A stretch of DNA of 64,000 bases from Myroides odoratus DSM 2801 (GCF_000243275.1 NZ_CM001437.1:2673812-2737811); one strand, 5' to 3'; positions 1 to 9,503 are shown, numbered from the stretch's first letter. Numbers and translations are program-made. Notes: generated from the sequence alone by a model not told the origin.

Positions 1-728
1 TCAATGGTAAAGTAATTCGAGCTTTCTGTAGTATACGCTTTTTCGATTGTACCAATGGGAATATTTTCAGGGAAAATATCCGAAATACCTCCAGTGACAA
101 TCGTGTCGCCTTGGAAGAGTTCTGCTAAGCGGGGAATGTCATTTAATTGAACATAGCCTGTGCTTTTACCATCCCATTGTAAGGTTCCAAAATGATTTGA
201 TCCCTTAATCTTGGCATTGATTTTAGATTTTGCGTTTAAGATACTCTGTACAGTAGAATACTTTGTGGATGATTTTTGAATAATCCCTACAATTCCGTTG
301 CTATTGATTACTCCTAAATCTTTTGTAATACCTTCTCGTTCTCCACCTTTAATCGTTAAGTAGTTTTCCTTGGTATTAAATTCATTTTTAATCACCTTGG
401 CTACGATAACGTTGTATATATCTTCTTGGGTTGTAAGAAGAGGTAATTCAACAGGGACAGAGTCTGTTACAACAGCACTATTAAAAGCCTGTTTTTTCAG
501 TAGGGCATTTTCCAGAACTAAAGCGTCATTTTCAGTCTTAAGACGCATGTATTCCTTTAAATTATTTACATTTTCATAGACGTAACCTGTCACACCATTT
601 GCCGAACTAATAAATGAACTCTTGTGAAACGTATGAGTTCGGAGAACTAGGGCAAATGATATAACTAAAAGCAGCAAAAACAGTAACTTAGTACTGTTTT
701 TTATAAAGAAATTAATTATTTGCTGCAT
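1..728 (-). CDS. mreC: Rod shape-determining protein MreC, C-terminal part cut off by the window edge
   Basis: Partial gene: the minus-strand reading frame opens with ATG at 728 and runs off the window at base 1 without a stop, so about 242 residues are visible. MreC is a bitopic inner-membrane protein that links the MreB cytoskeleton to the periplasmic wall-elongation machinery. The sequence shows a basic N-terminus followed by one hydrophobic segment (about residues 14-30), then a coiled-coil-like stretch, then the beta-rich MreC domain with the family-typical phrases GVIGSNGIVG-like and VTGGISDIFPENIPIG. The start lies 8 bases downstream of the mreB stop, so the two are almost certainly one mreBC operon transcribed from the promoter ahead of mreB. 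The family is clear; only completeness is lacking. Confidence 0.93.
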   Translation of the reverse strand, partial: MQQIINFFIKNSTKLLFLLLLVISFALVLRTHTFHKSSFISSANGVTGYVYENVNNLKEYMRLKTENDALVLENALLKKQAFNSAVVTDSVPVELPLLTTQEDIYNVIVAKVIKNEFNTKENYLTIKGGEREGITKDLGVINSNGIVGIIQKSSTKYSTVQSILNAKSKINAKIKGSNHFGTLQWDGKSTGYVQLNDIPRLAELFQGDTIVTGGISDIFPENIPIGTIEKAYTTESSNYFTI

Positions 729-736
729 GGGTTAGT

Positions 737-1765
737 TTATTTTATCAATACACTTTTGTATTTGTCAATATTTTTGATGGCAAGGCCCGTTCCACGTACA
801 ACTGCACGCAATGGATCCTCAGCAATATAAACAGGTAAATCCGTTTTTTGAGAGATTCGCTTGTCTAATCCTCTCAACATAGATCCTCCACCAGCAAGGT
901 AGATTCCTGTGTTATAAATATCAGCTGCTAATTCTGGAGGTGTTTGAGATAACGTTTCCATTACAGCATCTTCGATACGTTGTATTGATTTGTCTAATGC
1001 TTTTGCTATTTCACGGTAAGAAACAGTTACTTGTTTTGGTTTCCCTGTTAACAAGTCACGTCCTTGAACTAGCATATCTTCTGGAGCAGTTTCCAAATCT
1101 TCAGTTGCAGCTCCTGTTTGAATTTTAATTTTTTCTGCTGTACTCTCTCCAACGAATAAGTTGTGTTGTGTACGCATATAGTAAATGATGTCATTCGTGA
1201 ATACGTCACCTCCAATTTTTACAGATTTATCACATACAATACCTCCAAGAGCAATAACAGCAATTTCTGTTGTTCCTCCTCCGATATCAACAATCATATT
1301 TCCTTTTGGTTGCATGATGTCTACACCAATACCAATAGCAGCAGACATCGGTTCATGTATTAAATAAACCTCTTTACCATTCACACGCTCACAAGATTCT
1401 TTTACTGCACGCATTTCTACTTCAGTAATTCCTGAAGGAATACATACAACCATGCGCAAGGCCGGTGTAAACATTTTTTTTCTTAGAGCTGGTATGCTTT
1501 TGATAAAGAGGCTTATCATTTTTTCTGATGCGTCAAAATCAGCAATAACTCCGTCTTTTAAAGGGCGTATTGTTTTGATGTTACCATGAGTTTTCCCTTG
1601 CATCAAACTCGCTTCTTTTCCAACGGCTATAATTTTTCCCGTTGTCCTATCTCTAGCAACGATTGATGGATTGTCAACGACAACTTTTCCATCGTGAATG
1701 ATAAGGGTATTCGCAGTTCCTAAATCGATTGCGATATCTTCCGTCATGAAATCAAAAAATCCCAT
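737..1765 (-). CDS. mreB: Rod shape-determining protein MreB (actin homologue)
   Basis: Cytoplasmic actin-like ATPase that polymerises along the inner membrane and positions the lateral wall synthesis complex. The 342 residues match the usual MreB length. Visible actin-fold signatures are the phosphate-1 loop DLGTANTLI near residue 15, the phosphate-2 loop VDIGGGTTEIAVI near residue 160, and the adenosine-motif region YLAGGGSMLRGLD near residue 290. The N-terminal MGFFDF resembles the membrane-binding start seen in other MreB proteins. mreC follows after 8 bases. A perfect TAnnTTTG box sits 42-49 bases upstream, in the short gap after purH, so the mre operon has its own promoter although purH lies just upstream on the same strand. 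Confidence 0.98.
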   Translation of the reverse strand: MGFFDFMTEDIAIDLGTANTLIIHDGKVVVDNPSIVARDRTTGKIIAVGKEASLMQGKTHGNIKTIRPLKDGVIADFDASEKMISLFIKSIPALRKKMFTPALRMVVCIPSGITEVEMRAVKESCERVNGKEVYLIHEPMSAAIGIGVDIMQPKGNMIVDIGGGTTEIAVIALGGIVCDKSVKIGGDVFTNDIIYYMRTQHNLFVGESTAEKIKIQTGAATEDLETAPEDMLVQGRDLLTGKPKQVTVSYREIAKALDKSIQRIEDAVMETLSQTPPELAADIYNTGIYLAGGGSMLRGLDKRISQKTDLPVYIAEDPLRAVVRGTGLAIKNIDKYKSVLIK

Positions 1766-1806
1766 AGATATAAAAGGCTTTTAGAGTTAATATTTATGTT
1801 GTTCTA

Positions 1807-1814
1807 CAAAATTA
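1807..1814 (-). promoter_or_regulatory. -7 promoter element for mreBC
   Basis: Minus-strand TAATTTTG matches the Bacteroidota -7 consensus TAnnTTTG exactly. It ends 42 bases upstream of the mreB ATG and lies in the gap between the purH stop and mreB. No convincing -33 TTG was fixed by eye. Confidence 0.6.
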
Positions 1815-1819
1815 GTAAA

Positions 1820-3346
1820 TTAATGTTTAAAATGACGAATCCCCGTGAAAACCATTGCGATTTTATTTTCATCACAGTAAGTAACACTTAAATCGTCTTT
1901 AATTGAACCACCTGGTTGAATAACCGCCGTGATTCCAGCATTTCCAGCAATCTCAACACAGTCAGGGAAAGGGAAAAATGCATCACTTGCCATTACAGCT
2001 CCTTGTAGGTTGAACTCGAATGAGTTAGCTTTTTCAATTGCTTGACGTAAAGCATCTACTCTTGAGGTTTGTCCTGTTCCTGAAGCACAAAGTTGCCCGT
2101 CTTTTACCAAAACAATAGTATTTGATTTGGTGTGTTTACAGATTTTAGAAGCAAATAATAAATCAATTACTTCTTGATCTGAAGGTGCTACTTTAGTAAC
2201 GGTTGTCAAGTGGTCTTTATTGTCAGTTACATTATCTTTATCTTGAACTAAAATACCATTCAAACAAGTACGTACGTGTTTTTTAGGTAATTCAATTTCA
2301 TTTAAAACTAAGATAATTCTATTTTTCTTCTCTTTTAAGATTTCAATTGCAGCTTCTTCATAAGCGGGTGCAATTACCACCTCGCAGAATAATTGGTTGA
2401 TTTCTTGTGCTGTTGCAACATCAATTGTTCCATTCGCAATTAAAACACCTCCAAAAGCAGAAGTAGGATCTCCAGCTAGAGCATCTACATACGCTTCTTT
2501 CATTGTGTTTCTTTGCGCTACACCACAAGCATTGTTATGTTTCAAAATAGCAAATGTTGGTTGCTCTCCTTTGAATTCATTCATTAAGTTTACCGCAGCA
2601 TCAACATCTAATAAGTTGTTGTACGACAATTCTTTTCCGTGCAATTTTTTGAATAATTGATCGAAGTCACCAAAGAAGTGTCCTTTTTGGTGTGGGTTCT
2701 CTCCATAACGCAATTCAATTCCCTCTGCATGGCTGATTTTTAATGTATCATCCGCTTCATTGAAGTAGTTGAAAATTGCTCCATCGTAATGTGAAGAAAC
2801 GTGGAATGCTTTAGTTGCTAGTAAACGTCTTTGTGCTAATGTTGTTGAACCCTTATGCTCAATCAACATCTGTAAAAATAAATCGTATTCATTTACTGAA
2901 GGTACGATAACCGTGTCTTTGAAGTTTTTAGCAGCTGCGCGGATTAATGAAATACCACCGATATCAATTTTTTCAATGATATCTGCTTCATTTGCTCCAG
3001 AAGCAACTGTTTTTTCGAATGGATATAAATCTACAATGACTACATCGATTTGAGGAATTTCAAATTCTTTCATTTGTTGAATATCTCCCTCGTGATCTTG
3101 TCTGTTTAAGATTCCACCGAAAATTTTTGGGTGTAAAGTCTTTACTCGACCTCCTAAGATAGAAGGATAAGAAGTAATATCTTCAACAGGTACAACAGGA
3201 ATACCTAAATCTTTAATAAAAGTTTCTGTACCACCAGTAGAATAGATAGTTACTTCGTTTTTGTGTAGTTCTCTTACAATAGGTTCTAATCCGTCTTTGC
3301 TAAAAACAGAAATTAAGGCCGATTGAATCTTTTTAGTTGTGTTCAT
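1820..3346 (-). CDS. purH: Bifunctional AICAR formyltransferase/IMP cyclohydrolase PurH
   Basis: Catalyses the last two steps of de novo purine synthesis: formylation of AICAR with 10-formyl-tetrahydrofolate, then ring closure to IMP. The N-terminal about 200 residues form the MGS-like cyclohydrolase domain, beginning SALISVFSKDGLEPIVREL with the GGRVKTLHPKIFGGIL segment near residue 65. The transformylase domain follows with RYGENPHQKG near residue 213, FAILKHNNACGVA near residue 266 and a C-terminal AGITAVIQPGGSIKD region. At 508 residues it has the normal full length. It is transcribed toward mreB, with a perfect -7 box 22 bases before the ATG. It is divergent from the permease gene at 3507. 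Confidence 0.98.
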   Translation of the reverse strand: MNTTKKIQSALISVFSKDGLEPIVRELHKNEVTIYSTGGTETFIKDLGIPVVPVEDITSYPSILGGRVKTLHPKIFGGILNRQDHEGDIQQMKEFEIPQIDVVIVDLYPFEKTVASGANEADIIEKIDIGGISLIRAAAKNFKDTVIVPSVNEYDLFLQMLIEHKGSTTLAQRRLLATKAFHVSSHYDGAIFNYFNEADDTLKISHAEGIELRYGENPHQKGHFFGDFDQLFKKLHGKELSYNNLLDVDAAVNLMNEFKGEQPTFAILKHNNACGVAQRNTMKEAYVDALAGDPTSAFGGVLIANGTIDVATAQEINQLFCEVVIAPAYEEAAIEILKEKKNRIILVLNEIELPKKHVRTCLNGILVQDKDNVTDNKDHLTTVTKVAPSDQEVIDLLFASKICKHTKSNTIVLVKDGQLCASGTGQTSRVDALRQAIEKANSFEFNLQGAVMASDAFFPFPDCVEIAGNAGITAVIQPGGSIKDDLSVTYCDENKIAMVFTGIRHFKH

Positions 3347-3367
3347 TGTGTGTTATTAATTAAACGG

Positions 3368-3375
3368 CAAAAATA
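3368..3375 (-). promoter_or_regulatory. -7 promoter element for purH
   Basis: Minus-strand TATTTTTG is a perfect TAnnTTTG. It ends about 21 bases upstream of the purH start, giving a short leader. Confidence 0.6.
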
Positions 3376-3506
3376 ACTAATGTCTAGGTATTTATAAAGT
3401 TAATATAGAAGTTTTTATTTTAATTTTAAGAGGCGTAAATTGTCTTGTTTTTTAAAAGAAAAATAGGAGGGAAGTGTAACTTTTGTAATCTTCTTCTACT
3501 AATAGG

Positions 3507-4778
3507 ATGGTCGTTGAACTTGATGCTATGATAATATATTTTAGGCTTTTACTCAGTAGTTTTCAATTTGCAATCAATGCATTGAGAACAAATAAACTAA
3601 GAACCTTGCTTTCTCTCCTAGGGGTGACAGTGGGGATCTTTTCTATTATTGCCGTTTTAGCAGCTGTAGATTCGATGGATCGCACGATAAAATCTGAATT
3701 AAGTGGATTTGATCGCAACATGATTTATGTGTTTAATCATTCCTTCGGTCCATCAGAAATTCCGCGTTGGAAGATTGATCAGTTCCCGAATGTAACCTAT
3801 GAAGAATACGATTATTTAAAGCGAAATCTAAGTGATGTCGAATATGCGTCCTTTAATTTTTTCGTGCGCAATGAAAATATGAAGGCTGATCGTTATTATG
3901 CTAATGATGTTATTGTTCGGCCTTGTAGTGCAGATATGCAATACCTCGACAATGTAAAAATGGCGAGTGGGCGTTTTTTTAATGAATCAGAAGCGGTGAA
4001 TGGAAGTGGAGTTATTGTCATTGGAAATGAAATCGCCAATACACTTTTTCCTGGACAAGATCCCTTAGGAAAGGACATCCGATTATACGGACGTAAATTT
4101 GTGGTGATTGGTGTTTTAGATAAGCAAGGAGCAATCTCTATAGGAGGAGGGCACGATGAAACAGCTTATATTCCAGTAAATTTATTTCGACAAATGTTTG
4201 GAGATAATATCAAAGCGTATACACCTGTAATTATTTTAAAACCCAATGAAAAAGCAGATATCAAACATTTTGAAGATGAAATAACGACTAAGTTACGCGC
4301 ATTCCGCGGCTTGAAAGTAGGGGAAGATACCAATTTCTTTGTCAATGTATTCGGTGGAATGATGGAGTTTTTGGATAATATTATTGGACAGATGAATGTA
4401 GTAGGGTGGATTATCAGTATGTTTTCTCTTTTGGTAGGGGGATTTGGGATTGCCAATATTATGTTTGTGTCTGTCAAAGAACGCACACACTTAATAGGTA
4501 TTCAGAAAGCGATAGGAGCGAAGCGACGTGTTATTCTCTTGCAATTCTTGTTTGAGTCAATTATACTGGCTTTAATCGGGGGATTAGTGGGGATTATTGT
4601 CGTTTGGATGATTGCGAAAGGAGTAAGTGTATTATTGGACTTTGAGTTTGTATTAAGTCTGTTTAATATTGGTATTGGATTGGGATTGTCTATTATTATA
4701 GGATTGATATCAGGGTATTTACCTGCGCGTTCTGCAGCAAAATTAGACCCCGTTGAAGCAATTCGATCTGGAATGTGA
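3507..4778 (+). CDS. ABC transporter permease of the FtsX/MacB family
   Basis: Inner-membrane permease with the MacB layout: a first membrane helix (about residues 34-54, LLSLLGVTVGIFSIIAVLAA), a large extracytoplasmic MacB_PCD domain to about residue 290, then the FtsX domain with three helices near residues 300-325, 345-370 and 385-405, ending in the typical ARSAAKLDPVEAIRSGM. Such permeases work with a separate ATPase in mechanotransmission, efflux or lipoprotein release. No ATPase gene is adjacent, so the partner must be elsewhere and the substrate cannot be named. The start at 3507 is uncertain: an in-frame ATG at 3528 gives the more typical N-terminus MIIYFRLLLSS. A near-consensus -7 box (TAACTTTTG, one base too long) lies at about 3477-3485. 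Confidence 0.88.
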   Translation: MVVELDAMIIYFRLLLSSFQFAINALRTNKLRTLLSLLGVTVGIFSIIAVLAAVDSMDRTIKSELSGFDRNMIYVFNHSFGPSEIPRWKIDQFPNVTYEEYDYLKRNLSDVEYASFNFFVRNENMKADRYYANDVIVRPCSADMQYLDNVKMASGRFFNESEAVNGSGVIVIGNEIANTLFPGQDPLGKDIRLYGRKFVVIGVLDKQGAISIGGGHDETAYIPVNLFRQMFGDNIKAYTPVIILKPNEKADIKHFEDEITTKLRAFRGLKVGEDTNFFVNVFGGMMEFLDNIIGQMNVVGWIISMFSLLVGGFGIANIMFVSVKERTHLIGIQKAIGAKRRVILLQFLFESIILALIGGLVGIIVVWMIAKGVSVLLDFEFVLSLFNIGIGLGLSIIIGLISGYLPARSAAKLDPVEAIRSGM

Positions 4779-4820
4779 TACTGGGGATTGGAGATTGAAA
4801 GAGAGAAATCGGAAATAAAA

Positions 4821-4848
4821 TGTAGGGGCGAATGGTAATTCGCCCACA
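4821..4848. repeat. Perfect 8-bp-stem GC-rich hairpin between permease and accD
   Basis: GGGCGAAT, loop GGTA, ATTCGCCC forms a perfect stem at 4826-4845, extended by TGT/ACA across a two-base bulge. It is GC-rich in an AT-rich gap and has no T-run after it, so it is not a standard terminator. It resembles the short intergenic hairpin repeats (REP-like) of many bacteria. No second copy was found in this window. Confidence 0.4.
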
Positions 4849-4863
4849 TAATCCGAAGATAAT

Positions 4864-4897
4864 AAAAAAAGAGTTGCTATATAGCAACTCTTTTTTT
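4864..4897. terminator. Bidirectional intrinsic terminator between the permease gene and accD
   Basis: A perfect 10-bp stem (GAGTTGCTAT/ATAGCAACTC, 4871-4890) is flanked by seven A and seven T, so it can end transcripts from both convergent genes. The accD stop codon is just beyond it. Confidence 0.85.
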
Positions 4898-4898
4898 A

Positions 4899-5753
4899 TT
4901 ATCTAATTGGGCGATTTAAAATCAAATCCAAGTATAAGTTTACATTTTTCTTTAATTCCTTACGGTGTGTAATGAAATCTAAGAATCCGTGTTCTAATAA
5001 GAATTCAGATGTTTGGAATCCTTCAGGTAAATCTTTTCCTGTTGTATCCTTTACAATTCGCGGTCCAGCAAATCCGATTAAAGCTCCTGGCTCAGCGATA
5101 TTGATATCCCCTAACATAGCGAAAGATGCAGAAATACCACCTGTTGTTGGGTCTGTACAAAGTGAAATGTAAGGAATCTTAGCATCACTTAGTTGCGTCA
5201 ACTTAGCAGAAGTTTTTGCCATTTGCATCAATGAAAAACCAGCTTCCATCATACGAGCTCCTCCTGATTTAGAAATCATTAAAAAAGGAATTTTGTGCTT
5301 TAAAGAATAATCAATTCCCCTTGCAATTTTTTCACCTACTACAGATCCCATAGATCCACCGATGAAAGCAAAATCCATTGCAGCAACAACTAATTTTTCT
5401 CCTTTTGAATTTCCAACAGCTACACGCACAGCATCATTCAATTGCGTTTTTGAAGTAGCTTCTTTTAAGCGATCTACATATTTTTTTGTATCCTCAAATT
5501 TCAACATATCCTTTGAAGATAAACTCTTTGCTATTTCTTTGTAATCGCCATTATCAAAAAGAATTTCAAAATACTCTTTACTGCCAATTCGAACATGGTA
5601 ACCATCTTCTGGACTCACCCAAAGGTTCTTTTCTAGTTCTTCAGAATCTATAATTTTACCTGTTGGTGATTTGTACCATAACCCTTTTGGTATATCCTTT
5701 TTGTCCTCAGTTGGTGTTTGAATTCCTTTTTCTGTTCTTTTAAACCAAGCCAT
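4899..5753 (-). CDS. accD: Acetyl-CoA carboxylase carboxyltransferase subunit beta, zinc-ribbon cysteines absent
   Basis: Beta subunit of the carboxyltransferase that moves CO2 from carboxybiotin to acetyl-CoA, the committed step of fatty-acid synthesis; it needs AccA, not in this window. The crotonase-like carboxylase domain is intact: [59 protein letters not shown] and [14 protein letters not shown]. The N-terminal zinc ribbon keeps its shape but has lost its four cysteines: the CPSC position reads SPTG (residues 29-32) and the CPKC position reads SPED (residues 47-50). From memory this is usual in Flavobacteria. It starts 46 bases after fbaA, without a -7 box of its own, so the two are probably cotranscribed. 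Confidence 0.96.
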   Translation of the reverse strand: MAWFKRTEKGIQTPTEDKKDIPKGLWYKSPTGKIIDSEELEKNLWVSPEDGYHVRIGSKEYFEILFDNGDYKEIAKSLSSKDMLKFEDTKKYVDRLKEATSKTQLNDAVRVAVGNSKGEKLVVAAMDFAFIGGSMGSVVGEKIARGIDYSLKHKIPFLMISKSGGARMMEAGFSLMQMAKTSAKLTQLSDAKIPYISLCTDPTTGGISASFAMLGDINIAEPGALIGFAGPRIVKDTTGKDLPEGFQTSEFLLEHGFLDFITHRKELKKNVNLYLDLILNRPIR

Positions 5754-5799
5754 AAATGTCTGTTTTGTTTATACTATGTTAATAGGTTTAGAGAAGAAA

Positions 5800-6867
5800 T
5801 TACAATGTGTTTACATTGTTTAAATCTTTAAATGCCTCTTCTAAACGAGCATTGAAAGTGATTTCTCCTTGTCTTACCCATGCACGTGGATCGTAGTACT
5901 TTTTATTTGGTACATCCGCTCCCTCAGGGTTTCCTATCTGTGTTTTTAAATATTCAATTTTTGAAGTCATATAATCTCTTATTCCTTCTGTATAAGCAAA
6001 TTGCATATCTGTATCGATATTCATTTTGATTACACCATAAGAAATTGCTTCTCTAATTTCCTCTAATGATGAACCAGAACCTCCATGGAAAACAAAATCA
6101 ACAGGATTATGTCCTAGGTTGAATTTCTTAGCCACATAGTCTTGAGAGTTTTTCAAGATGATTGGCGTGAGTTTTACGTTTCCTGGTTTGTAAACCCCGT
6201 GTACGTTTCCAAAAGCTGCTGCAATGGTAAAACGAGGGCTTACTTTACTTAGCTCTTCATAAGCATAAGCTACTTCGTCTGGTTGTGTATATAGTTTAGA
6301 AGAATCTACACCAGAGTTATCTACTCCGTCTTCTTCTCCTCCTGTAATTCCTAACTCAATTTCTAAAGTCATACCCATCTTTTCCATTCTTTCAAGGTAT
6401 TTTTTAGAAATTTCAATGTTTTCTTGGATTGGTTCTTCTGATAAATCAATCATATGCGAACTAAATAACGGTTTTCCGTATTTTGTCATATGTTCCTCAC
6501 TAGCATCTAGTAAACCATCAATCCAAGGTAATAGTTTTTTTGCACAGTGATCCGTATGTAAAATAACAGGCACACCATAAGCTTCAGCTAAAGCGTGTAC
6601 ATGTTTTGCTCCTGCAATAGCTCCTGCAATAGCAGATTTTTGATTCTCATTAGATAAACCTTTTCCTGCCATGAAAGATGCACCACCATTCGAAAATTGA
6701 ATAATAACAGGCGCATTTAGTTTTGCCGCTGTTTCCAATACACCATTAATTGTACTAGAACTAGTCACGTTAACAGCGGGTAAAGCAAAACCTTTCTCTT
6801 TTGCATAGTTGAATATTTCTTGCACTTGATCTCCAAATGCTACTCCAGGTTTAATATTGTGTGCCAT
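5800..6867 (-). CDS. fbaA: Class II fructose-bisphosphate aldolase
   Basis: Zinc-dependent aldolase that splits fructose-1,6-bisphosphate into glyceraldehyde-3-phosphate and dihydroxyacetone phosphate (and the reverse) in glycolysis/gluconeogenesis. Its 355 residues and the internal insertion are typical of class IIA enzymes such as E. coli FbaA. Metal and catalytic motifs visible are HTDHCAKK (near residue 105), EIELGITGGEEDG (near residue 175), GNVHGVYKPGN (near residue 225) and VFHGGSGSSLEEI (near residue 262). A perfect -7 box sits 23 bases upstream of the ATG. accD follows on the same strand after 46 bases, an arrangement that could match glycolytic flux to fatty-acid synthesis, though that is inference. 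Confidence 0.97.
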   Translation of the reverse strand: MAHNIKPGVAFGDQVQEIFNYAKEKGFALPAVNVTSSSTINGVLETAAKLNAPVIIQFSNGGASFMAGKGLSNENQKSAIAGAIAGAKHVHALAEAYGVPVILHTDHCAKKLLPWIDGLLDASEEHMTKYGKPLFSSHMIDLSEEPIQENIEISKKYLERMEKMGMTLEIELGITGGEEDGVDNSGVDSSKLYTQPDEVAYAYEELSKVSPRFTIAAAFGNVHGVYKPGNVKLTPIILKNSQDYVAKKFNLGHNPVDFVFHGGSGSSLEEIREAISYGVIKMNIDTDMQFAYTEGIRDYMTSKIEYLKTQIGNPEGADVPNKKYYDPRAWVRQGEITFNARLEEAFKDLNNVNTL

Positions 6868-6890
6868 AGTCGTGTGTTTAATTTATTGGA

Positions 6891-6898
6891 CAAAAATA
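6891..6898 (-). promoter_or_regulatory. -7 promoter element for fbaA-accD
   Basis: Minus-strand TATTTTTG is a perfect TAnnTTTG, 23 bases before the fbaA ATG. It lies in the 46-base gap after the tamL stop. Confidence 0.6.
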
Positions 6899-6913
6899 CT
6901 AATTATTATTTGA

Positions 6914-9478
6914 TTAGAATGGATAATTAATACCAACATTCAAGACAGACTCTTTGAAGCTAAATTCTCCAAACCATTTGCGTTTGGAGTAAATCGAAGG
7001 ATCATACGTCTTGAATCCCATATCTAATCGGAATACAAAGAAACTAAAGTCGTAGCGAATTCCAAAACCAGAACTTACTGCTAAATCCTTAAGTGAGCTT
7101 ACCCCATTGAAGGTGTAGTTCTTATCTTCAACATTATCAAATACATTCCAAATATTACTTGCGTCTACAAAGAAAGCTCCATTCCATTTACCTGTGATAT
7201 TGAAACGATACTCCGTACTGAAGAAGAGCTTCATATTAGCCTCATTGAAATCGTTAATTCCTCCACTTTTACCTGGGCCTAAACGATACGATTGCCATCC
7301 GCGATTGTCATTGGATCCTCCTGAAAAATAGCTTCGAGAGAACGGAATGGAATTGGCATTGCCATAAGGAACCGCCAAACCGCCAAATAGACGAATCGCA
7401 ACAATTTGTTGGCGTCCAATATCCCAATACTTTACAAAATCCAATTCTGTTTTAATGTATTGTGAATATTCTACGTCAAATAAAGTTCTCTTTCCTGTAT
7501 GGCCTTCTTTATCACTGACGCGATTCATAACTAAATCAAGTAATCCACCAGCAGCCTCTACTTTCGCGCGAACGGTATAGAAATTATTATCATTAATTCC
7601 GGTTCTCGTTGATGAATTAAAGGAAATATTCGAAGCTAAAATTAAGTTGTTTTCAGAAAGGCGAATTTTGCGCTCTTGAATACTGCGAATCTCTCCATAG
7701 TCTTCTGGTGAAATCCCCATAGGATTATTCGTAGCTAATGCGTCATTAATGAAGCGATTCGCACCTTCACCTTGTATAGTTAAATCTCCACTTTCATCTA
7801 CGTAGTCTACAGGTACATCATACCCTTTTGAAATATCATTCAGGGTGTTGTACGAAGATTTGTATACGCTAAAGTAGTTATTCGGATTTGTATTTCTAAC
7901 GTATTGGATATTGGCTACATCTACGCTAAAAGAATTTGTACGTGAAGGATACCAGCTGTAATTGATGATACCCGTGAAGTTGTCTTTATCTAACCCAATG
8001 TTTCGTTGTCTAGCAAAACCAAAACTCATAGCCGTTGTAGGAAGCATGGTTTTAGGGATGATTTTATTGGATGCAAAAGGGAATAAAAAGCGCGGAAAGG
8101 TTAATTTAATATCCGCTCCATACTCTGTAACATTGAAAAACACATCGTTAGGGTTGCTCATTTGTCTTGAGGATCCAATAGTTCCTCGTAATCCAAATTC
8201 TAAAATTTCAGCCCCTCTAAATACATTTCGAAATAATAATCCCATGCTACCACCAATTCCGAAATCTTGAATGTTTGAGTGAGTCACATCCAAAGAAGGA
8301 TTGAAGGTCATCTTTTTACGGGAGGTCAAATAGATATTACTAATCAAGGTTTCGCCTTTAGGATCGGTAGGGTCCTCAACGTATTCAATTACAGGATAAT
8401 TAAAGATGCGCAAATTACTGATAGAACGAGAGGTAAGAATACGTCTCGAATCACTAAAAGTACTTTCAGGAGTAATGAATATCGCATCCGTTAAAGCTTT
8501 GGGTTTGTATTGGAGCTTCGTTGAACTATAAATATTAAAACCATTGTATTGGATACTGTCCAATACATACGCTTTGTTTTTAGAAACATTATCCGTGAAA
8601 ATATTCACTTTGCTAATTTGGTAAATCTTAAAAGGAACCTGACTTAAGGTATCGCCAGATTTGACCGTTTGCTGGTCAACAATCAATAAAATGTTGGCCT
8701 TATTTTTACTATCTAAAATAGTATCTACCTCATAGCGAATATTGATTTCCTGGAAGTGATACGCTCCGTGATTTCGATAAATAGAAGTGATGCGCTTGCG
8801 TTCTTCTTCAAAGTTCTTTACATCAAATACTGTATTCGTTTTTAGTAAACTTTTAGCTTGATTGTTTTCGTACAATGTCTTTAATGCGGGGGTATCAATC
8901 AAATAAGAAATACTATCAATCAGGTAAGGATTTCCTGTAGTGATAAAATAGGAATTCGTCATTTTTTGCTCACCAATGCGTTTGGTTTCATTCGTAACCT
9001 TCGTATCAAAATACCCTTTGTTGAAATAATAGTTTTTCAATCGCGTTAAGGATTTTTCCGTTTTAAGACTATCGTATAATACAGGAGGTTCACCTGTTTT
9101 GATTAAGAAATTATTGAAACCCGCAATCATGAACGATTGACCTAAGCGATTAACTTGCTTGCGAGAAAGTACGCCTTCTAAGGCTTTATCTGTTTTAGGA
9201 TGTCTATTTAACCAAGCGTGATAGTTGGAATCTGCATCTTGTCTTGCTAAGTTGTATAAATTCAAACGCAGGCGCGACCCAATAACAGGAAATTTGCTAT
9301 TAGGTTGTTGGTACAGCTGATTGTAGATCTCTTCTTTGGATGTTTTCTTATCATTGATAACAATGCTGTTCTCCATTAATAAATCATAATCCTCTGGCAC
9401 ATTCTTCGTTATAGAACACGAAAAAAAACATGCAGAGATTATAAGAATAAATACTATTTTTGATAAAAAATTGCCCAA
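6914..9478 (-). CDS. tamL: TamL-type outer-membrane lipoprotein of the BamA/TamA (Omp85) family
   Basis: Omp85-type outer-membrane protein thought to work with TamB in moving or inserting envelope components. Unlike proteobacterial TamA it carries a lipoprotein signal: a hydrophobic stretch ends in the lipobox FFSC with the cysteine at residue 21, the mark of the Bacteroidota form called TamL. The middle contains POTRA-like sequence (residues about 30-370, e.g. YYFNKGYFDTKVTNETKRIG). The C-terminal half is a beta-barrel with the family phrases SYFSGGSNDNRGWQSYRLGPG and FFVDASNIWNV, and a terminal aromatic residue (VGINYPF). No tamB is next to it here. A perfect -7 box stands 26 bases upstream. 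The gene is divergent from the RNA methyltransferase at 9521. Confidence 0.9.
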   Translation of the reverse strand: MGNFLSKIVFILIISACFFSCSITKNVPEDYDLLMENSIVINDKKTSKEEIYNQLYQQPNSKFPVIGSRLRLNLYNLARQDADSNYHAWLNRHPKTDKALEGVLSRKQVNRLGQSFMIAGFNNFLIKTGEPPVLYDSLKTEKSLTRLKNYYFNKGYFDTKVTNETKRIGEQKMTNSYFITTGNPYLIDSISYLIDTPALKTLYENNQAKSLLKTNTVFDVKNFEEERKRITSIYRNHGAYHFQEINIRYEVDTILDSKNKANILLIVDQQTVKSGDTLSQVPFKIYQISKVNIFTDNVSKNKAYVLDSIQYNGFNIYSSTKLQYKPKALTDAIFITPESTFSDSRRILTSRSISNLRIFNYPVIEYVEDPTDPKGETLISNIYLTSRKKMTFNPSLDVTHSNIQDFGIGGSMGLLFRNVFRGAEILEFGLRGTIGSSRQMSNPNDVFFNVTEYGADIKLTFPRFLFPFASNKIIPKTMLPTTAMSFGFARQRNIGLDKDNFTGIINYSWYPSRTNSFSVDVANIQYVRNTNPNNYFSVYKSSYNTLNDISKGYDVPVDYVDESGDLTIQGEGANRFINDALATNNPMGISPEDYGEIRSIQERKIRLSENNLILASNISFNSSTRTGINDNNFYTVRAKVEAAGGLLDLVMNRVSDKEGHTGKRTLFDVEYSQYIKTELDFVKYWDIGRQQIVAIRLFGGLAVPYGNANSIPFSRSYFSGGSNDNRGWQSYRLGPGKSGGINDFNEANMKLFFSTEYRFNITGKWNGAFFVDASNIWNVFDNVEDKNYTFNGVSSLKDLAVSSGFGIRYDFSFFVFRLDMGFKTYDPSIYSKRKWFGEFSFKESVLNVGINYPF

Positions 9479-9503
9479 CTTTATTACATCGATATATACA
9501 GAT

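Noticed and set aside
4166..4849. Minus-strand frames opposite the permease gene
   Set aside because: Shadows of the plus-strand permease; no start context, no family similarity and low-complexity composition.
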